This document shows, piece by piece, positions 1 through 10,800 of a stretch of DNA of 64,000 bases. The stretch lies in assembly GCF_018336155.1 (NCBI RefSeq), contig NZ_JAGYHF010000008.1, forward strand, positions 62,001-126,000, in the 5' to 3' direction. Source of the stretch: Pseudomonas rustica. GTDB lineage: Bacteria; Pseudomonadota; Gammaproteobacteria; Pseudomonadales; Pseudomonadaceae. Position numbers and translations under genes: made by a program. Below the pieces are notes generated by a model that saw only the letters and a list, made by a program, of their open reading frames with translations, did not search any database and was not told the origin of the DNA. Position 1 is the first letter of the stretch. The number at the start of each line of letters is the position of its first letter.

Positions 1-296
1 GCAGCGACTTGCATCACTTCGCCCTGCCCGCCCTCCAGATGATGCAGATGGCGCAGCACTTCACCGAGTTGTTCGACCACCGTGCGCGCGGTCACCAGAA
101 ACAACTGCCCCGCCGCCGTCAGTTCGATCGGCGTGCGCGAGCGGTTGACCAATGTCAGCCCCAATGCAGCTTCCAGACTGCGGATGCGCCGACTGAATGC
201 CGGCTGCGTCACGAAGCGTCGTTCGGCCGCTTGCGAGAAGCTGCGGGTGGCGGCCAGAGCACTGAAGTCCTCGAGCCATTTGCTTTCCAGATTCAT
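1..296 (-). CDS. LysR-family transcriptional regulator, N-terminal part (HypT-like)
   Basis: Only the first 98 or so residues are in the window; the gene runs off the left edge. The protein begins MNLESKWLEDFSALAATRSF and continues with the winged helix-turn-helix typical of LysR regulators: a SQAAERRFVTQPAFSRRIRSLE recognition region at about residues 20-40, followed by the linker helix. The pattern 'E-K-W-L-x-D-F-x-x-L' then 'FSQAA...QPAFSRRIR' resembles HypT/YjiE, the E. coli hypochlorite-responsive LysR protein, but the sensor domain cannot be seen. It is divergent from aspA with about 180 bp between them, so control of aspA is possible but unproven. Confidence 0.85.
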   Translation of the reverse strand, partial: MNLESKWLEDFSALAATRSFSQAAERRFVTQPAFSRRIRSLEAALGLTLVNRSRTPIELTAAGQLFLVTARTVVEQLGEVLRHLHHLEGGQGEVMQVA

Positions 297-476
297 CACG
301 TCCTCCCGGACACGCACCAAAACAGGTCACACGTCTGCCGCGCACGCGGCGTCACATGGGCATTATGCCGAATGTGCATAGGGCAGTGCTTAACAGCATT
401 GGCCCAAAATTCCCCACAAGCCTAGCATTCGCAGCGTTCCGGCACAGACCGGGTCCATATCGAGATGATTTCTATC

Positions 477-1901
477 ATGTCCTCCGCTGCATCTTTCCGC
501 ACAGAAAACGACCTGCTTGGCGCCCTCGAAGTACCGGCTCAAGCGTATTACGGCATCCAGACCCTGCGAGCTGTGAATAACTTCCGTCTCTCCGGCGTTC
601 CGATTTCGCATTACCCAAAACTCGTTGTCGGTCTGGCAATGGTCAAACAGGCCGCTGCTGACGCCAACCGCGAGTTGGGTCATCTGAGCGAAGCCAAGCA
701 CGCTGCCATCAGCGAAGCCTGTGCCCGATTGATCCGCGGTGATTTCCACGAAGAGTTCGTGGTCGACATGATTCAGGGTGGCGCCGGTACTTCCACCAAC
801 ATGAACGCCAACGAAGTGATCGCCAACATTGCGCTCGAAGCAATGGGTCACCAGAAAGGCGAGTACCAGTTCCTGCACCCGAACGACGACGTCAACATGG
901 CGCAGTCGACCAACGACGCCTACCCAACGGCGATCCGCCTGGGCCTGCTGCTCGGTCACGACACCCTGCTGGCCAGCCTCGACAGCCTGATTCAGGCGTT
1001 CGCGGCCAAGGGCAAAGAATTCGATCACGTCCTGAAAATGGGCCGTACTCAACTGCAAGACGCCGTGCCGATGACCCTCGGCCAGGAATTCCGTGCTTTC
1101 GCCACCACCATGGGCGAAGACCTGGCCCGTCTGAAGACGCTGGCCCCGGAACTGCTGACTGAAGTGAACCTGGGCGGCACCGCGATCGGCACCGGCATCA
1201 ACGCTGACCCGCGTTACCAAGCGCTGGCGGTTCAGCGTCTGGCCCTGATCAGCGGTCAACCGCTGGTTCCAGCCGCCGACCTGATCGAAGCGACTTCCGA
1301 CATGGGCGCCTTCGTACTGTTCTCCGGCATGCTCAAGCGCACCGCGGTCAAGCTGTCGAAAATCTGCAACGACTTGCGTCTGCTGTCCAGCGGCCCACGC
1401 ACCGGCATCAACGAAATCAACCTGCCAGCGCGTCAGCCAGGCAGCTCGATCATGCCTGGCAAGGTCAACCCGGTGATCCCGGAAGCTGTGAACCAAGTCG
1501 CGTTCCAAGTGATCGGTAACGACCTGGCGCTGACCATGGCAGCCGAAGGCGGCCAATTGCAGCTGAACGTGATGGAGCCGCTGATCGCGTTCAAGATCTT
1601 CGACTCGATCCGCCTGCTGCAACGCGCCATGGACATGCTGCGCGAGCACTGCATCGTCGGCATCACCGCCAACGAAGCGCGCTGCCGTGAACTGGTCGAG
1701 CACTCGATCGGTCTGGTTACCGCATTGAACCCGTACATCGGCTACAAAAACGCCACCCGCATCGCCGGCCTCGCCCTTGAAAGCGGCCGCGGCGTGCTGG
1801 AACTGGTGCGCGAAGAAGGTTTGCTCGACGAAGCCATGCTCGCCGACATCCTGCGCCCGGAAAACATGATTGCTCCGCGTCTGGTTCCGCTCAAAGGCTG
1901 A
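477..1901 (+). CDS. aspA: aspartate ammonia-lyase (aspartase)
   Basis: Cytoplasmic enzyme that reversibly deaminates L-aspartate to fumarate and ammonia. The 474-aa product has the fumarase/aspartase fold: substrate-site segment GGAGTSTNMNANE near residue 100, an MAQSTNDAYP segment near 140, and the superfamily signature GSSIMPGKVNP near residue 321. The GSSIMPGKVNP loop and overall length fit aspartase or class II fumarase; aspartase is preferred from overall resemblance to Pseudomonas AspA and from the neighbours, an amino-acid symporter and an asparaginase. Two ATGs compete, at 465 and 477. The second (MSSAASFR...) matches the start usual in the genus, though neither has a strong Shine-Dalgarno. 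A clear rho-independent terminator follows. Confidence 0.95.
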   Translation: MSSAASFRTENDLLGALEVPAQAYYGIQTLRAVNNFRLSGVPISHYPKLVVGLAMVKQAAADANRELGHLSEAKHAAISEACARLIRGDFHEEFVVDMIQGGAGTSTNMNANEVIANIALEAMGHQKGEYQFLHPNDDVNMAQSTNDAYPTAIRLGLLLGHDTLLASLDSLIQAFAAKGKEFDHVLKMGRTQLQDAVPMTLGQEFRAFATTMGEDLARLKTLAPELLTEVNLGGTAIGTGINADPRYQALAVQRLALISGQPLVPAADLIEATSDMGAFVLFSGMLKRTAVKLSKICNDLRLLSSGPRTGINEINLPARQPGSSIMPGKVNPVIPEAVNQVAFQVIGNDLALTMAAEGGQLQLNVMEPLIAFKIFDSIRLLQRAMDMLREHCIVGITANEARCRELVEHSIGLVTALNPYIGYKNATRIAGLALESGRGVLELVREEGLLDEAMLADILRPENMIAPRLVPLKG

Positions 1902-1964
1902 ATCGACGCGTTACTTGTAGCACCGCTCACCAGGTCGAGGGACTAGACACCTCTCACCTTTTGA

Positions 1965-1999
1965 GGGCTTGGGGATTTAGTCCCCAGGCCCTTTTTTTT
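1965..1999 (+). terminator. rho-independent terminator of aspA
   Basis: An 11-bp stem (GGGCTTGGGGA paired with TCCCCAGGCCC, one G-T wobble) with a short ATTTAG-type loop is followed directly by eight T residues. It lies about 65 nt after the aspA stop codon. Confidence 0.85.
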
Positions 2000-2060
2000 A
2001 ACTATTTGATCCTGAGACCCGTATGTCTGGGGACTGCTGCTTAATGTGGAAATGAGCCGT

Positions 2061-2193
2061 TGTGGTGAGGGGATTTATCCCCGATCGGCTGCGAAACAGT
2101 CGCAAAATCATTGCGCGCGGTGTGCCTGACACATCGCATGTGCAGGTTTTGGGGCCGCTTCGCGACCCATCGGGGATAAATCCCCTCGCCACA
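2061..2193. repeat. paired inverted REP-like element (ggggattTatcccc family)
   Basis: Two 25-bp arms face each other with one mismatch: TGTGGTGAGGGGATTTATCC onward at 2061-2085, and its inverse at 2169-2193. This is the doublet (REPIN-like) arrangement common in Pseudomonas intergenic DNA. It occupies part of the 611-bp gene-free stretch 1902-2512, which also holds the aspA terminator. From 2194 to 2500 I see no gene; that segment should contain the symporter promoter, but I could not pick out a convincing one. Confidence 0.75.
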
Positions 2194-2512
2194 GGGTTTG
2201 CTTCAGCAGAGGAGCAGTTCCTGTACAAGCCCGGCGCCGGTAACGCCGGGTGTTTCAAAGCCTCGTTTCGTCGCTTGCACCACGACTGTGCAGACGGGCG
2301 CCGCACTGATCGGTATAGTGCCGCCCCTCTTCGCATGAGCGGTCGTCGGTAACGAGGCCATCACCCATGTGAAACCCGAACTAATAACAAACCCGCGATT
2401 TGGAACCGGGACGAAACCTTCGCCTCACCTGTTGTGCCGCGCGCAAACCGGTGTAACACGATGTTTCTCCCATCCAGCATTTGCTTACACAAAAAACAGC
2501 GAGGAAAAATCC

Positions 2513-3961
2513 ATGCTCGAAGTCATCAACGACTTCCTCTCAGGCAAAGTACTGATCGTGCTCATTGTCGGGCTCGGTAGCTACTTCACGATTCGCTCGC
2601 GTTTCGTTCAACTGCGGCACTTCTTCCACATGTTCGCGGTGTTCCGCGACAGCCTCAAAGGCAGCGCCGGCCAACTCAGCTCGTTCCAGGCCCTGATGCT
2701 CAGCCTTGCCGGCCGAGTGGGTGCAGGCAACATCGCCGGTGTCGGCATTGCCGTGACCCTCGGCGGTCCGGGTGCGGTGTTCTGGATGTGGGTGACCGCA
2801 CTGGTCGGCATGTCCAGCAGCTTCTTCGAATGTACTCTGGCCCAAGTCTACAAACGCGCCGATGGCGACGGTCTGTACCGTGGTGGCCCGGCATACTACA
2901 TTCAGCACGGCCTGAAGCTCAAAGGCATGGCAGTGGTGTTCTCCGTTCTGCTGCTGGTCACCTACGGCTTCGCCTTCATCGGCCTGCAGTCCTACACCGT
3001 GACTCACTCGCTGCAGAACGCCTTTGAATTCGACCCGCGCCACACCGGTATCGTCCTGGCGGTGCTGCTGGCCATCACCTTCCTCGGCGGCATCAAACGC
3101 ATCGCTTCGGTGTCCGACCTATTGGTACCGATCAAGACCCTGGCCTATATCGGCGTGACCCTGTACGTGATCGGCACCCAGATCGAACACGTGCCCGCCA
3201 TGCTGGAAACCATCATCAAGAGCGCCTTCGGTCTCGACCCGGCCTTTGGTGGTCTGCTCGGCAGCGCCATCGTCATGGGCGTGAAGCGTGGCGTGTTCGC
3301 CAACGAAGCGGGTCTGGGCAGTGCGCCGAACGTCGCCGCCGTGGCTGCGGTGAAACACCCAGGCGCGCAGGGCGTGGTTCAGGCTTTCAGCGTGTTCCTC
3401 GACACCTTCGTGATCTGCACCTGCACCGCGCTGCTGATCCTGCTGTCGGGCTTCTACACCCCGGGCTTCGAAGGTGACGGCATCGTCCTGACCCAGAACT
3501 CGCTGGCCGCCGTAGTCGGTGACTGGGGCCGCATGTTCGTCAGCGTTGCGCTGTCGCTGTTCGTCTTCACCTGCATCCTCTACAACTACTACCTGGGCGA
3601 GAACAGCTTGCAGTTCCTCACCCGCAACCGCGCTGCGCTGATGATTTTCCGTGGCCTGGTGCTGGCGCTGGTGGTCTGGGGTTCGATGCAGGATCTGTCG
3701 ACCGTGTTCGCCTTCGCCGACATCACCATGACCTGCCTGGCCTTCGTCAACCTGGTGGCTTTGGCCATGCTGTTCAAGGTCGGCATGCGCGTAATGCGCG
3801 ACTACGACGAGCAGCGTCGCGCCGGCGTCAAACAGCCGGTGTTCGATTCCAGCAAATTCACTGACCTGGATCTGGACCTGAAAGCCTGGCCAACCAACCC
3901 GCCGGCAACAGCGGGCAAGACCGAAGCCGAGCCGCAAGGCGTACCTGCAGCGCAACGCTGA
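2513..3961 (+). CDS. alanine/glycine:cation symporter family protein (AGCS)
   Basis: Inner-membrane secondary transporter that takes up alanine, glycine or a related amino acid with Na+ or H+. The 482-aa product begins MLEVINDFLSGKVLIVLIVG, is hydrophobic throughout with about 10-11 membrane segments, and carries AGCS hallmarks: GRVGAGNIAGVGIAVTLGGPGAVFWMW near residues 65-90 and the GVKRGVFANEAGLGSAPNVAA motif near 260. The start at 2513 has a GAGGA ribosome site 8 nt upstream; the longer upstream reading is unlikely to be translated. Placed between aspA and an asparaginase, it probably serves aspartate, asparagine or alanine use, but the substrate cannot be read from sequence. Confidence 0.93.
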   Translation: MLEVINDFLSGKVLIVLIVGLGSYFTIRSRFVQLRHFFHMFAVFRDSLKGSAGQLSSFQALMLSLAGRVGAGNIAGVGIAVTLGGPGAVFWMWVTALVGMSSSFFECTLAQVYKRADGDGLYRGGPAYYIQHGLKLKGMAVVFSVLLLVTYGFAFIGLQSYTVTHSLQNAFEFDPRHTGIVLAVLLAITFLGGIKRIASVSDLLVPIKTLAYIGVTLYVIGTQIEHVPAMLETIIKSAFGLDPAFGGLLGSAIVMGVKRGVFANEAGLGSAPNVAAVAAVKHPGAQGVVQAFSVFLDTFVICTCTALLILLSGFYTPGFEGDGIVLTQNSLAAVVGDWGRMFVSVALSLFVFTCILYNYYLGENSLQFLTRNRAALMIFRGLVLALVVWGSMQDLSTVFAFADITMTCLAFVNLVALAMLFKVGMRVMRDYDEQRRAGVKQPVFDSSKFTDLDLDLKAWPTNPPATAGKTEAEPQGVPAAQR

Positions 3962-3970
3962 CAGGTGAAT

Positions 3971-3995
3971 GACGGGCGCATCCCCTGCGCCCGTC
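3971..3995 (+). terminator. probable terminator hairpin after the AGCS symporter
   Basis: A perfect 10-bp stem (GACGGGCGCA with TGCGCCCGTC) with a 5-nt loop starts 10 nt after the stop codon. The T-tract after it is poor (AGTTATTG), so termination may be partial. Confidence 0.55.
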
Positions 3996-4016
3996 AGTTA
4001 TTGTGATGCAATAACT

Positions 4017-4108
4017 TGTAGGAGTAAGCCTGCTCGCGATAGCGGTTCATCATTCAACCTTTATGTTGGCTGAAAGACCGCTATCGCGAGCAGGCTCACT
4101 CCTACAGG
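4017..4108. repeat. paired inverted REP element (tgtaggagtgagcctgctcgcga type)
   Basis: Inward-facing arms TGTAGGAGTAAGCCTGCTCG... and ...CGAGCAGGCTCACTCCTACA flank a roughly 35-bp centre. The arms differ by one base. It lies between the symporter and the asparaginase and ends 23 nt before the asparaginase start codon. Confidence 0.85.
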
Positions 4109-4131
4109 AACTCATCGTTTCGGAGAATCCT

Positions 4132-5136
4132 ATGAACCCTTCGACTTATCCCGCCGCTCAACACGTCATGGTGCTCTACACCGGTGGCACCATCGGCATG
4201 CAAGCCAGTGCCAACGGCCTGGCCCCGGCGTCCGGTTTTGAAGCGCGGATGCGCGATTACCTGCACAGCCAGCCTGAACTCGTCGTGCCGCAGTGGCGCT
4301 TTCGCGAGATGTCGCCGCTGATCGACAGCGCCAACATGACCCCGACCTATTGGCAGCAACTGCGTGAAGCGGTGGTCGATGCCGTGGACGTGCAAGGCTG
4401 CGACAGCGTATTGATCCTGCACGGCACAGACACGCTGGCGTACAGCGCGGCGGCGATGAGCTTCCAGTTGCTCGGCCTGCATGCGCGTGTGTGCTTCACC
4501 GGTTCCATGCTGCCGGCGGGCGTAACCGACAGCGATGCCTGGGAAAACCTTGGCGGCGCACTGGTCGCTCTCGGCCAAGGCCTGGCACCGGGCGTGCACC
4601 TGTACTTCCACGGCGAACTGCTGGCGCCGACCCGTTGCGCGAAAGTGCGCAGCTTTGGCCGTCATCCGTTCAAGCGTCTGGAGCGTCAGGGCGGCGGCGT
4701 GAAAGCCCCATCGATTCCGGCGTTGTTGAACTACAACCAGCCGAAGCAACTGGCCAAAGTTGCCGTGCTGCCATTGTTCCCCGGCATTAGCGCTGGAGTT
4801 CTTGATGGTTTGCTCGACAGCGGCATTCAGGGTCTGGTGCTGGAGTGTTACGGCAGCGGCACCGGGCCGAGCGACAACCCGGAGTTTCTGGCGAGCCTTG
4901 GTCGCGCGCGGGACAACGGCGTGGTGGTGGTGGCGGTTACGCAATGCCATGAAGGTGGGGTTGAGCTGGATGTGTATGAGGCCGGCAGCCGCTTGCGCGG
5001 GGTTGGCGTGTTGTCCGGTGGCGGCATGACCCGTGAGGCGGCGTTTGGCAAGTTGCACGGGTTGCTCGGTGCTGGGCTTGAAACTGAAGAAGTGCGCCGG
5101 CTGATTGAACTGGATCTGTGTGGTGAGTTGCTCTGA
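4132..5136 (+). CDS. ansA: type I L-asparaginase
   Basis: Hydrolyses L-asparagine to aspartate and ammonia, feeding aspartase upstream. The 334-aa product shows both catalytic threonine motifs of the asparaginase/glutaminase family: YTGGTIGM near residues 14-21, and HGTDTLAYSAAAMSF near 95-110 with the Thr-Asp pair. It also has FTGSMLP near residue 124. There is no signal peptide, so a cytoplasmic (type I) enzyme is expected. The start at 4132 is preceded by CGGAGAA at a good distance. Gene order aspA, symporter, ansA suggests one catabolic module, although REP and terminator hairpins separate the transcription units. Confidence 0.92.
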   Translation: MNPSTYPAAQHVMVLYTGGTIGMQASANGLAPASGFEARMRDYLHSQPELVVPQWRFREMSPLIDSANMTPTYWQQLREAVVDAVDVQGCDSVLILHGTDTLAYSAAAMSFQLLGLHARVCFTGSMLPAGVTDSDAWENLGGALVALGQGLAPGVHLYFHGELLAPTRCAKVRSFGRHPFKRLERQGGGVKAPSIPALLNYNQPKQLAKVAVLPLFPGISAGVLDGLLDSGIQGLVLECYGSGTGPSDNPEFLASLGRARDNGVVVVAVTQCHEGGVELDVYEAGSRLRGVGVLSGGGMTREAAFGKLHGLLGAGLETEEVRRLIELDLCGELL

Positions 5137-5152
5137 GCAAGGCTCTGGATCG

Positions 5153-5332
5153 GCCCTCACCCTAGCCCTCTCCCGGAGGGAGAGGGGACTGACCGAGTTG
5201 TTTTTCGCTGTCCGTCGACCTGATAAACCGTGTCGATTGTGGATTCGGCAGAGATGTCTCACGTCGGTGCATCTCACCAATATCCCCCAATCGGCCCCCT
5301 CTCCCTTTGGGAGAGGGCTGGGGTGAGGGGCT
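5153..5332. repeat. paired inverted REP-like element (ccctcaccctagccctctccc family)
   Basis: Left arm GGCCCTCACCCTAGCCCTCT and onward, and right arm GAGAGGGCTGGGGTGAGGG, are mutual inverse complements, each with an internal CTCTCCC/GGGAGAG hairpin. They are about 100 bp apart and fill most of the 248-bp gap between ansA and the AraC gene. This family differs in sequence from the other REP elements in the window. Confidence 0.75.
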
Positions 5333-5384
5333 GTGACGGCATATAAATTGCTGCATTCCAGCCATCTCAAGGCTGGAAGATCCC

Positions 5385-6380
5385 ATGCTGCACTCCCACC
5401 TCACTACCCTCAACGCGGTCTCGCTGATCCTCAACACCTTCAAAGCCGAAGGCCTGTCGAGCGAGGCGCTGCTCAACGGCAGCGGCATCAGTGCGGCGGA
5501 TTTAAACCGTGCCGACACACGCATCACCACCAACCAAGAGATGCAGGTCTGCGCCAACGCGGTCGCGCTCAAGCACGATATCGGTCTGGAACTGGGCCGG
5601 CGCATGCACGTTTCCTGCTACGGCATCCTCGGTTATGCGCTGCTGACCTGTGCCACCTTCGGTGACGCTTTGCGTTTAGCGATCCGTTATCCGGCGCTGT
5701 TGGGAACACTTTTCGAACTGAGCCTGGAAGACGATGGCGAGCGCGTCTGGTTCGTTGCGGCGGACTATCGCGAAAGTCCGGCAATGGCAGTGTTTAATGC
5801 CGAGTTCTGCCTGGTCTCGCTGAAGGTGATTTGCGATGACTTGCTCGGGCATCCTCTGCCCTTGCTCGCCACGCGGTTCGAACACGCCGCGCCGGATTAC
5901 CGCGACAGCTATGCCGAACACTTCAACGCGCCGCTGCACTTCGCCGCCAAGGACAACGCCTTCGCCTTCGACCGACACTGGCTCGATCAACCGTTGCCAT
6001 TGGCGGATGCCATTACCCACCAAGCCATGGCCGAACGTTGCCGCAAGCAGAACCTCGAATTCACCGGGCGTCAGGCGTGGCTGGGGCGGATCCGCCAGTT
6101 GCTCAGTGCGCAATTGAATGCCGCGCCGGGGCTGGAAGGATTGGCGCAGCAGATGAAGTGTTCACCACGCACCTTGCGCCGCCATCTGAAGGACATGGGC
6201 AGCAGCTATCAGGAACTGCTCGATGAACTGCGTTTCGAGCGGGCCAAGCAGATGTTGTGTGAGGATCAGTTACCGATCTACCGCATTGCCGAAACCCTCG
6301 GCTTCAGCGAGACCGCCAGCTTCCGCCACGCCTTCGTGCGCTGGAGCGGCGTAGCCCCCAGCCAATTCCGCCCACACTGA
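5385..6380 (+). CDS. AraC-family transcriptional regulator
   Basis: A 331-aa DNA-binding regulator. Residues about 15-205 form the arabinose-binding-like domain found in OruR/GbdR-type AraC proteins (HVSCYGILGYALLTCATFGDALRLAIRY is typical). Residues about 240-330 hold the two helix-turn-helix units, ending in RIAETLGFSETASFRHAFVRWSGVAPSQFR, which matches the AraC C-terminal signature. The inducer is unknown. The next gene downstream, 258 bp away on the same strand, is a deacetylase-like enzyme, but a REP element lies between them and co-transcription is doubtful. Confidence 0.9.
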   Translation: MLHSHLTTLNAVSLILNTFKAEGLSSEALLNGSGISAADLNRADTRITTNQEMQVCANAVALKHDIGLELGRRMHVSCYGILGYALLTCATFGDALRLAIRYPALLGTLFELSLEDDGERVWFVAADYRESPAMAVFNAEFCLVSLKVICDDLLGHPLPLLATRFEHAAPDYRDSYAEHFNAPLHFAAKDNAFAFDRHWLDQPLPLADAITHQAMAERCRKQNLEFTGRQAWLGRIRQLLSAQLNAAPGLEGLAQQMKCSPRTLRRHLKDMGSSYQELLDELRFERAKQMLCEDQLPIYRIAETLGFSETASFRHAFVRWSGVAPSQFRPH

Positions 6381-6388
6381 AGATCAAA

Positions 6389-6477
6389 TGTGGGAGCGGG
6401 CTTGCTCGCGAAGGCGGTGTGTCAGATAAGCTGATGTCGACTGACACGACGCATTCGCGAGCAAGCCCGCTCCCACA
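6389..6477. repeat. paired inverted REP element (tgtgggagcgggcttgctcgcga type)
   Basis: Arms TGTGGGAGCGGGCTTGCTCG and CGAGCAAGCCCGCTCCCACA are exact inverse copies flanking a variable centre of about 40 bp. It starts just after the AraC stop codon. The same arm type recurs at 26639-26728 and 42237-42312. Confidence 0.88.
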
Positions 6478-6637
6478 ATGGATGTGTATTTCATGGCCAG
6501 CCCTGCGTAATTAAGGGGCGAATTGCGGTCAGAGGTTTTGGCCAGATCAATCCCCTTTTGGCCTTTCCTGCCGTTCTCCGATTCGCCTCGCGCCGCAACA
6601 CTGGACGCAACCGAACCAGCCTTGCGGAGAACAACAA

Positions 6638-7663
<1,026 letters not shown>

Positions 7664-7687
7664 ACCCGACAGACTGGCGCACAAACT

Positions 7688-7714
7688 GACCCGCCACTAC
7701 GCGGGTCTTTTTTT
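7688..7714 (+). terminator. rho-independent terminator
   Basis: Stem GACCCGC/GCGGGTC with a 6-nt loop, followed by a run of seven to eight T, 25 nt after the deacetylase stop codon. Confidence 0.88.
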
Positions 7715-7813
7715 GCCTGCGATAAATAGTTACCACCAAACGCCAAAGAACCCCCGCTACCTTCGCGAATCCGATGCTGCGTTTTGCAGCCTCATCGTCA
7801 GAAGGATCTGAAC

Positions 7814-10800
7814 ATGCTCAACAACGAGCCCGATTCTCAACCCACGCCCACTCCACCCGGCGACCTGTTGACACAACTGGTCACTGGCCCTTCCCTGCGT
7901 GAAGTCGCCTCAACGGTGCTTCGCTCGACACTGGCCGGGCTTTACCCGGCCCTTGAACTCGATCCGGATCTGGTCATGGTCGGCACACCTTCCTGGATCA
8001 GCGACGGTGAACAGATCATTGCGGGGGATACTCGTTTCGAGTCCCTGACCGACGCTCTGCTGTGGCACGTGATCGCCAGCAAACCGGTGATGTACATCGA
8101 CGGTGAACAGTTCCTGACTCGACAACCGGGCGCCAACCCGACCATCCAGTTACCCGTCAATATCGATGCCATCGGCCGGCAGCTCAACACGCTGGCCTCG
8201 GTGTTGTTCACCGCCTATCAGGAACAGCAGCTCGATTACTGGAACCAGCTCACCAAGCCCGACACGCCTCGCTGGCAGGAGCTGTCGCTGGCCCTGCGCG
8301 CCCGTTGGAACCTCAAGCGGGTCAAAGGCTGGGACGCCGATCAACTCGCCCTCGCGCGCCTGGTATTCAATTATCCCGACCGCGCCCTGCGCCAGTCCCA
8401 TGATCCTTACCAGACGCGGGTCTGCCTGATTGATCTGGATCGCGGAGGCGCAGCCGCGCAGCACCTCAACATCATGGACATCGCTGTGGTCATCGGCGTG
8501 CAGGGTGAACGCACGCTGATCCTCAGCCACTCGGTGGTCATCGGCTTTCGTGCCCATTCTTCACTGGAAGAACTGAGCGAATACCTGAGCCAGTTTGCCG
8601 ATCAGCCACCGGAGAGTCCGGTCGAGTGGCGATTAGTCGAACCCGAAGGCAATTTTTTCGACACCCAGGCCTGCACGTTGATCGCCCTCCAGGCTCAGGC
8701 GCTGGGCGAGCTTGATTTCAGCGACAACCCGGCAAGACCAGCCCCGGACACCAACGCCCATCACGCGCACAACAACGACGCGCGCTTCAATCGCATCAAC
8801 CCGTTATTACCAGAGTGGCTGAGCCGAGCGAATTCCAACGACCTCAGTGCGTTCAGCCGCCACCTCATGGAGTTGGCCGCCGTACGGCAGAACAGTGCCA
8901 CTTCATTTGAAGATGACATCCCGCCGATTCAGCGTTTTGCTCTGAACAACATCAGCTTGCTGATGCAGAAAAAACACCCCGAAGCCAAAGACCTGAAACT
9001 TGAAGATCTGCGTATCCGCATTACCAGTCCGGTGGTCTGGGGTACTCAGGCCACCGGCACCAGCGAGACGCTGATCCTGAGCCTGGCCGAACTGGCTCTG
9101 GAAAACCTGATCGCGGAACCGTTGGGCGATAAAGAACTGTATTTCCTCGGCGCGCAAAGCGTTCCCCACTGGCTGACGACCGCCTATGTCGAAGAGCTGG
9201 TCACCACGCTTAATGTCGGTAAAACCTACCCGGCGCGGATCAAGGATCGACTGATCGATGACCCGGTAAAGTCGGCTTATCTAGAGGATCTGTACAGCCG
9301 TCACTTGCGAGTGCAACTGCCGCTGCTCGCGCTGCAAAACAAGATCCGCGGCGAAGGCGGCATTGATGAGCAGGGTTATCGTTACGTCGTCGCGGTGATG
9401 AGTACCGACGGTGAAAGTCGCCGCGTCGACGATCAGGAAATCGTCATCCGGCCACTGTCGTTCGTCCTTGACCAACAGGCCGATGACAGCGCTGATTCCG
9501 TCACCAACATGTTCGTGATCGGCCCGCGTGACCCGACTAGAGGCCCGTGCCTGCTCTACCGGCCCCTGCTGGATAACGCACTGACTCAGTACCCGACACC
9601 GGCGAGTCTGATCTACGCCATCAAGCATTCGAAAAAGATCCGCGAATCGGTACTCGCCTGGTTGCCGGATCGAGTGCGCGCCACTTATTCAAACTACATT
9701 TTCCACGGCGACTTGCCCGACCTCGCGGTGCTCGCCGAGCTGCTGACCAATCCGCTGCTTAACGTCAACCTCAATAGACCGGTGAGGCTGGGCGGCAACG
9801 TACTGGCAGGTGATTACCTGCCTGCTTTGTTCAAGGCCAATGCCCACGCGCTGATCGATCTCGCCGACCGGCAATCGGTATCAAACGCCGAAAGTCATTG
9901 GGCGACGCTGAAACTGGGGGCGTGGAAACTGTTTAACGCGGTGCTGCCATTTCTCAATCCGACTTTCGGCGCGGCAGTGTGGATCTGGCAGATTTTCGAT
10001 GACCTGCAGCAAACACTTGAAGCTGCACAAAACGACGACCACGAACTGGCTGCCCACGCCCTCACTGACCTGCTTCTGCAATTGGCCATGGTGCTGGCCC
10101 ATCGCGCGGCCACGCGGGGTAGGCCGACGCGCCGGATCGGCGAAACCGAAGCGCAGGTCAAAAACACAGTCGTTGAAACACCTGTGCACCCGACGAAAAT
10201 CCAGATGAAACAGCTCGCGGACATTTCATCCGTCGACTTGCCGGCCAGCCATCAATTGGCAATCCATAGCGATGGCGCGCTCAATCGCACGCCCGTCAGC
10301 CTTGGTCAGGCTCTGGAACGCTTTGCCATCAACAAGCCGCCCGAGTTGGGACAACCCATCAATGAGGGCCCGCAGCAACACCTCTATGCCAGCGACGACA
10401 AGCTCTACGCCAATGTCGGATCGCGCTGGTTCGAGGTTCAACTCAACGACCAGCACGATGTACAGATCATCGACTCCCGCCACCAGCCACCACGCCCGGG
10501 GCCCCTGCTGGTACATAACCTTCAGGGGCGCTGGTTCATCGATACGCGCCTGCGGTTGCGCGGTGGCGGGCTCAAAAGCCGCAGAGCCGAAGTGCTGCGC
10601 AAGAATGCACAGCGGGTCGACGAACTGCGCCAGCAACTTAAACAATTCGACAACCAGCTGGGGCCGACGAAGGCGGCGTTGGTCGCTGCGCGCAAGGCGA
10701 TGCTCAGTGCGCCGGATGCGACCTATCCCGCCCACGAAACGGTATTTCTGCAAAAGCTTGAAGCACAGATCCGCGCCTACGACGGCGCCATCAGCTCGGT

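Noticed and set aside
390..1703. Long open frame antisense to aspA (437 codons)
   Set aside because: Composition (Asp/Gln/Val/His rich, no domain) is that of a reverse-frame shadow in GC-rich DNA, and aspA explains the region fully. The same holds for the long frames antisense to oadA (26781-28826), pycA (28739-30259) and the antiporter (40562-41506).
6389..6477. Repeated palindromes considered as a CRISPR array
   Set aside because: Repeats occur as isolated inverted pairs spread over 50 kb, with no regular direct repeats and spacers and no cas genes.
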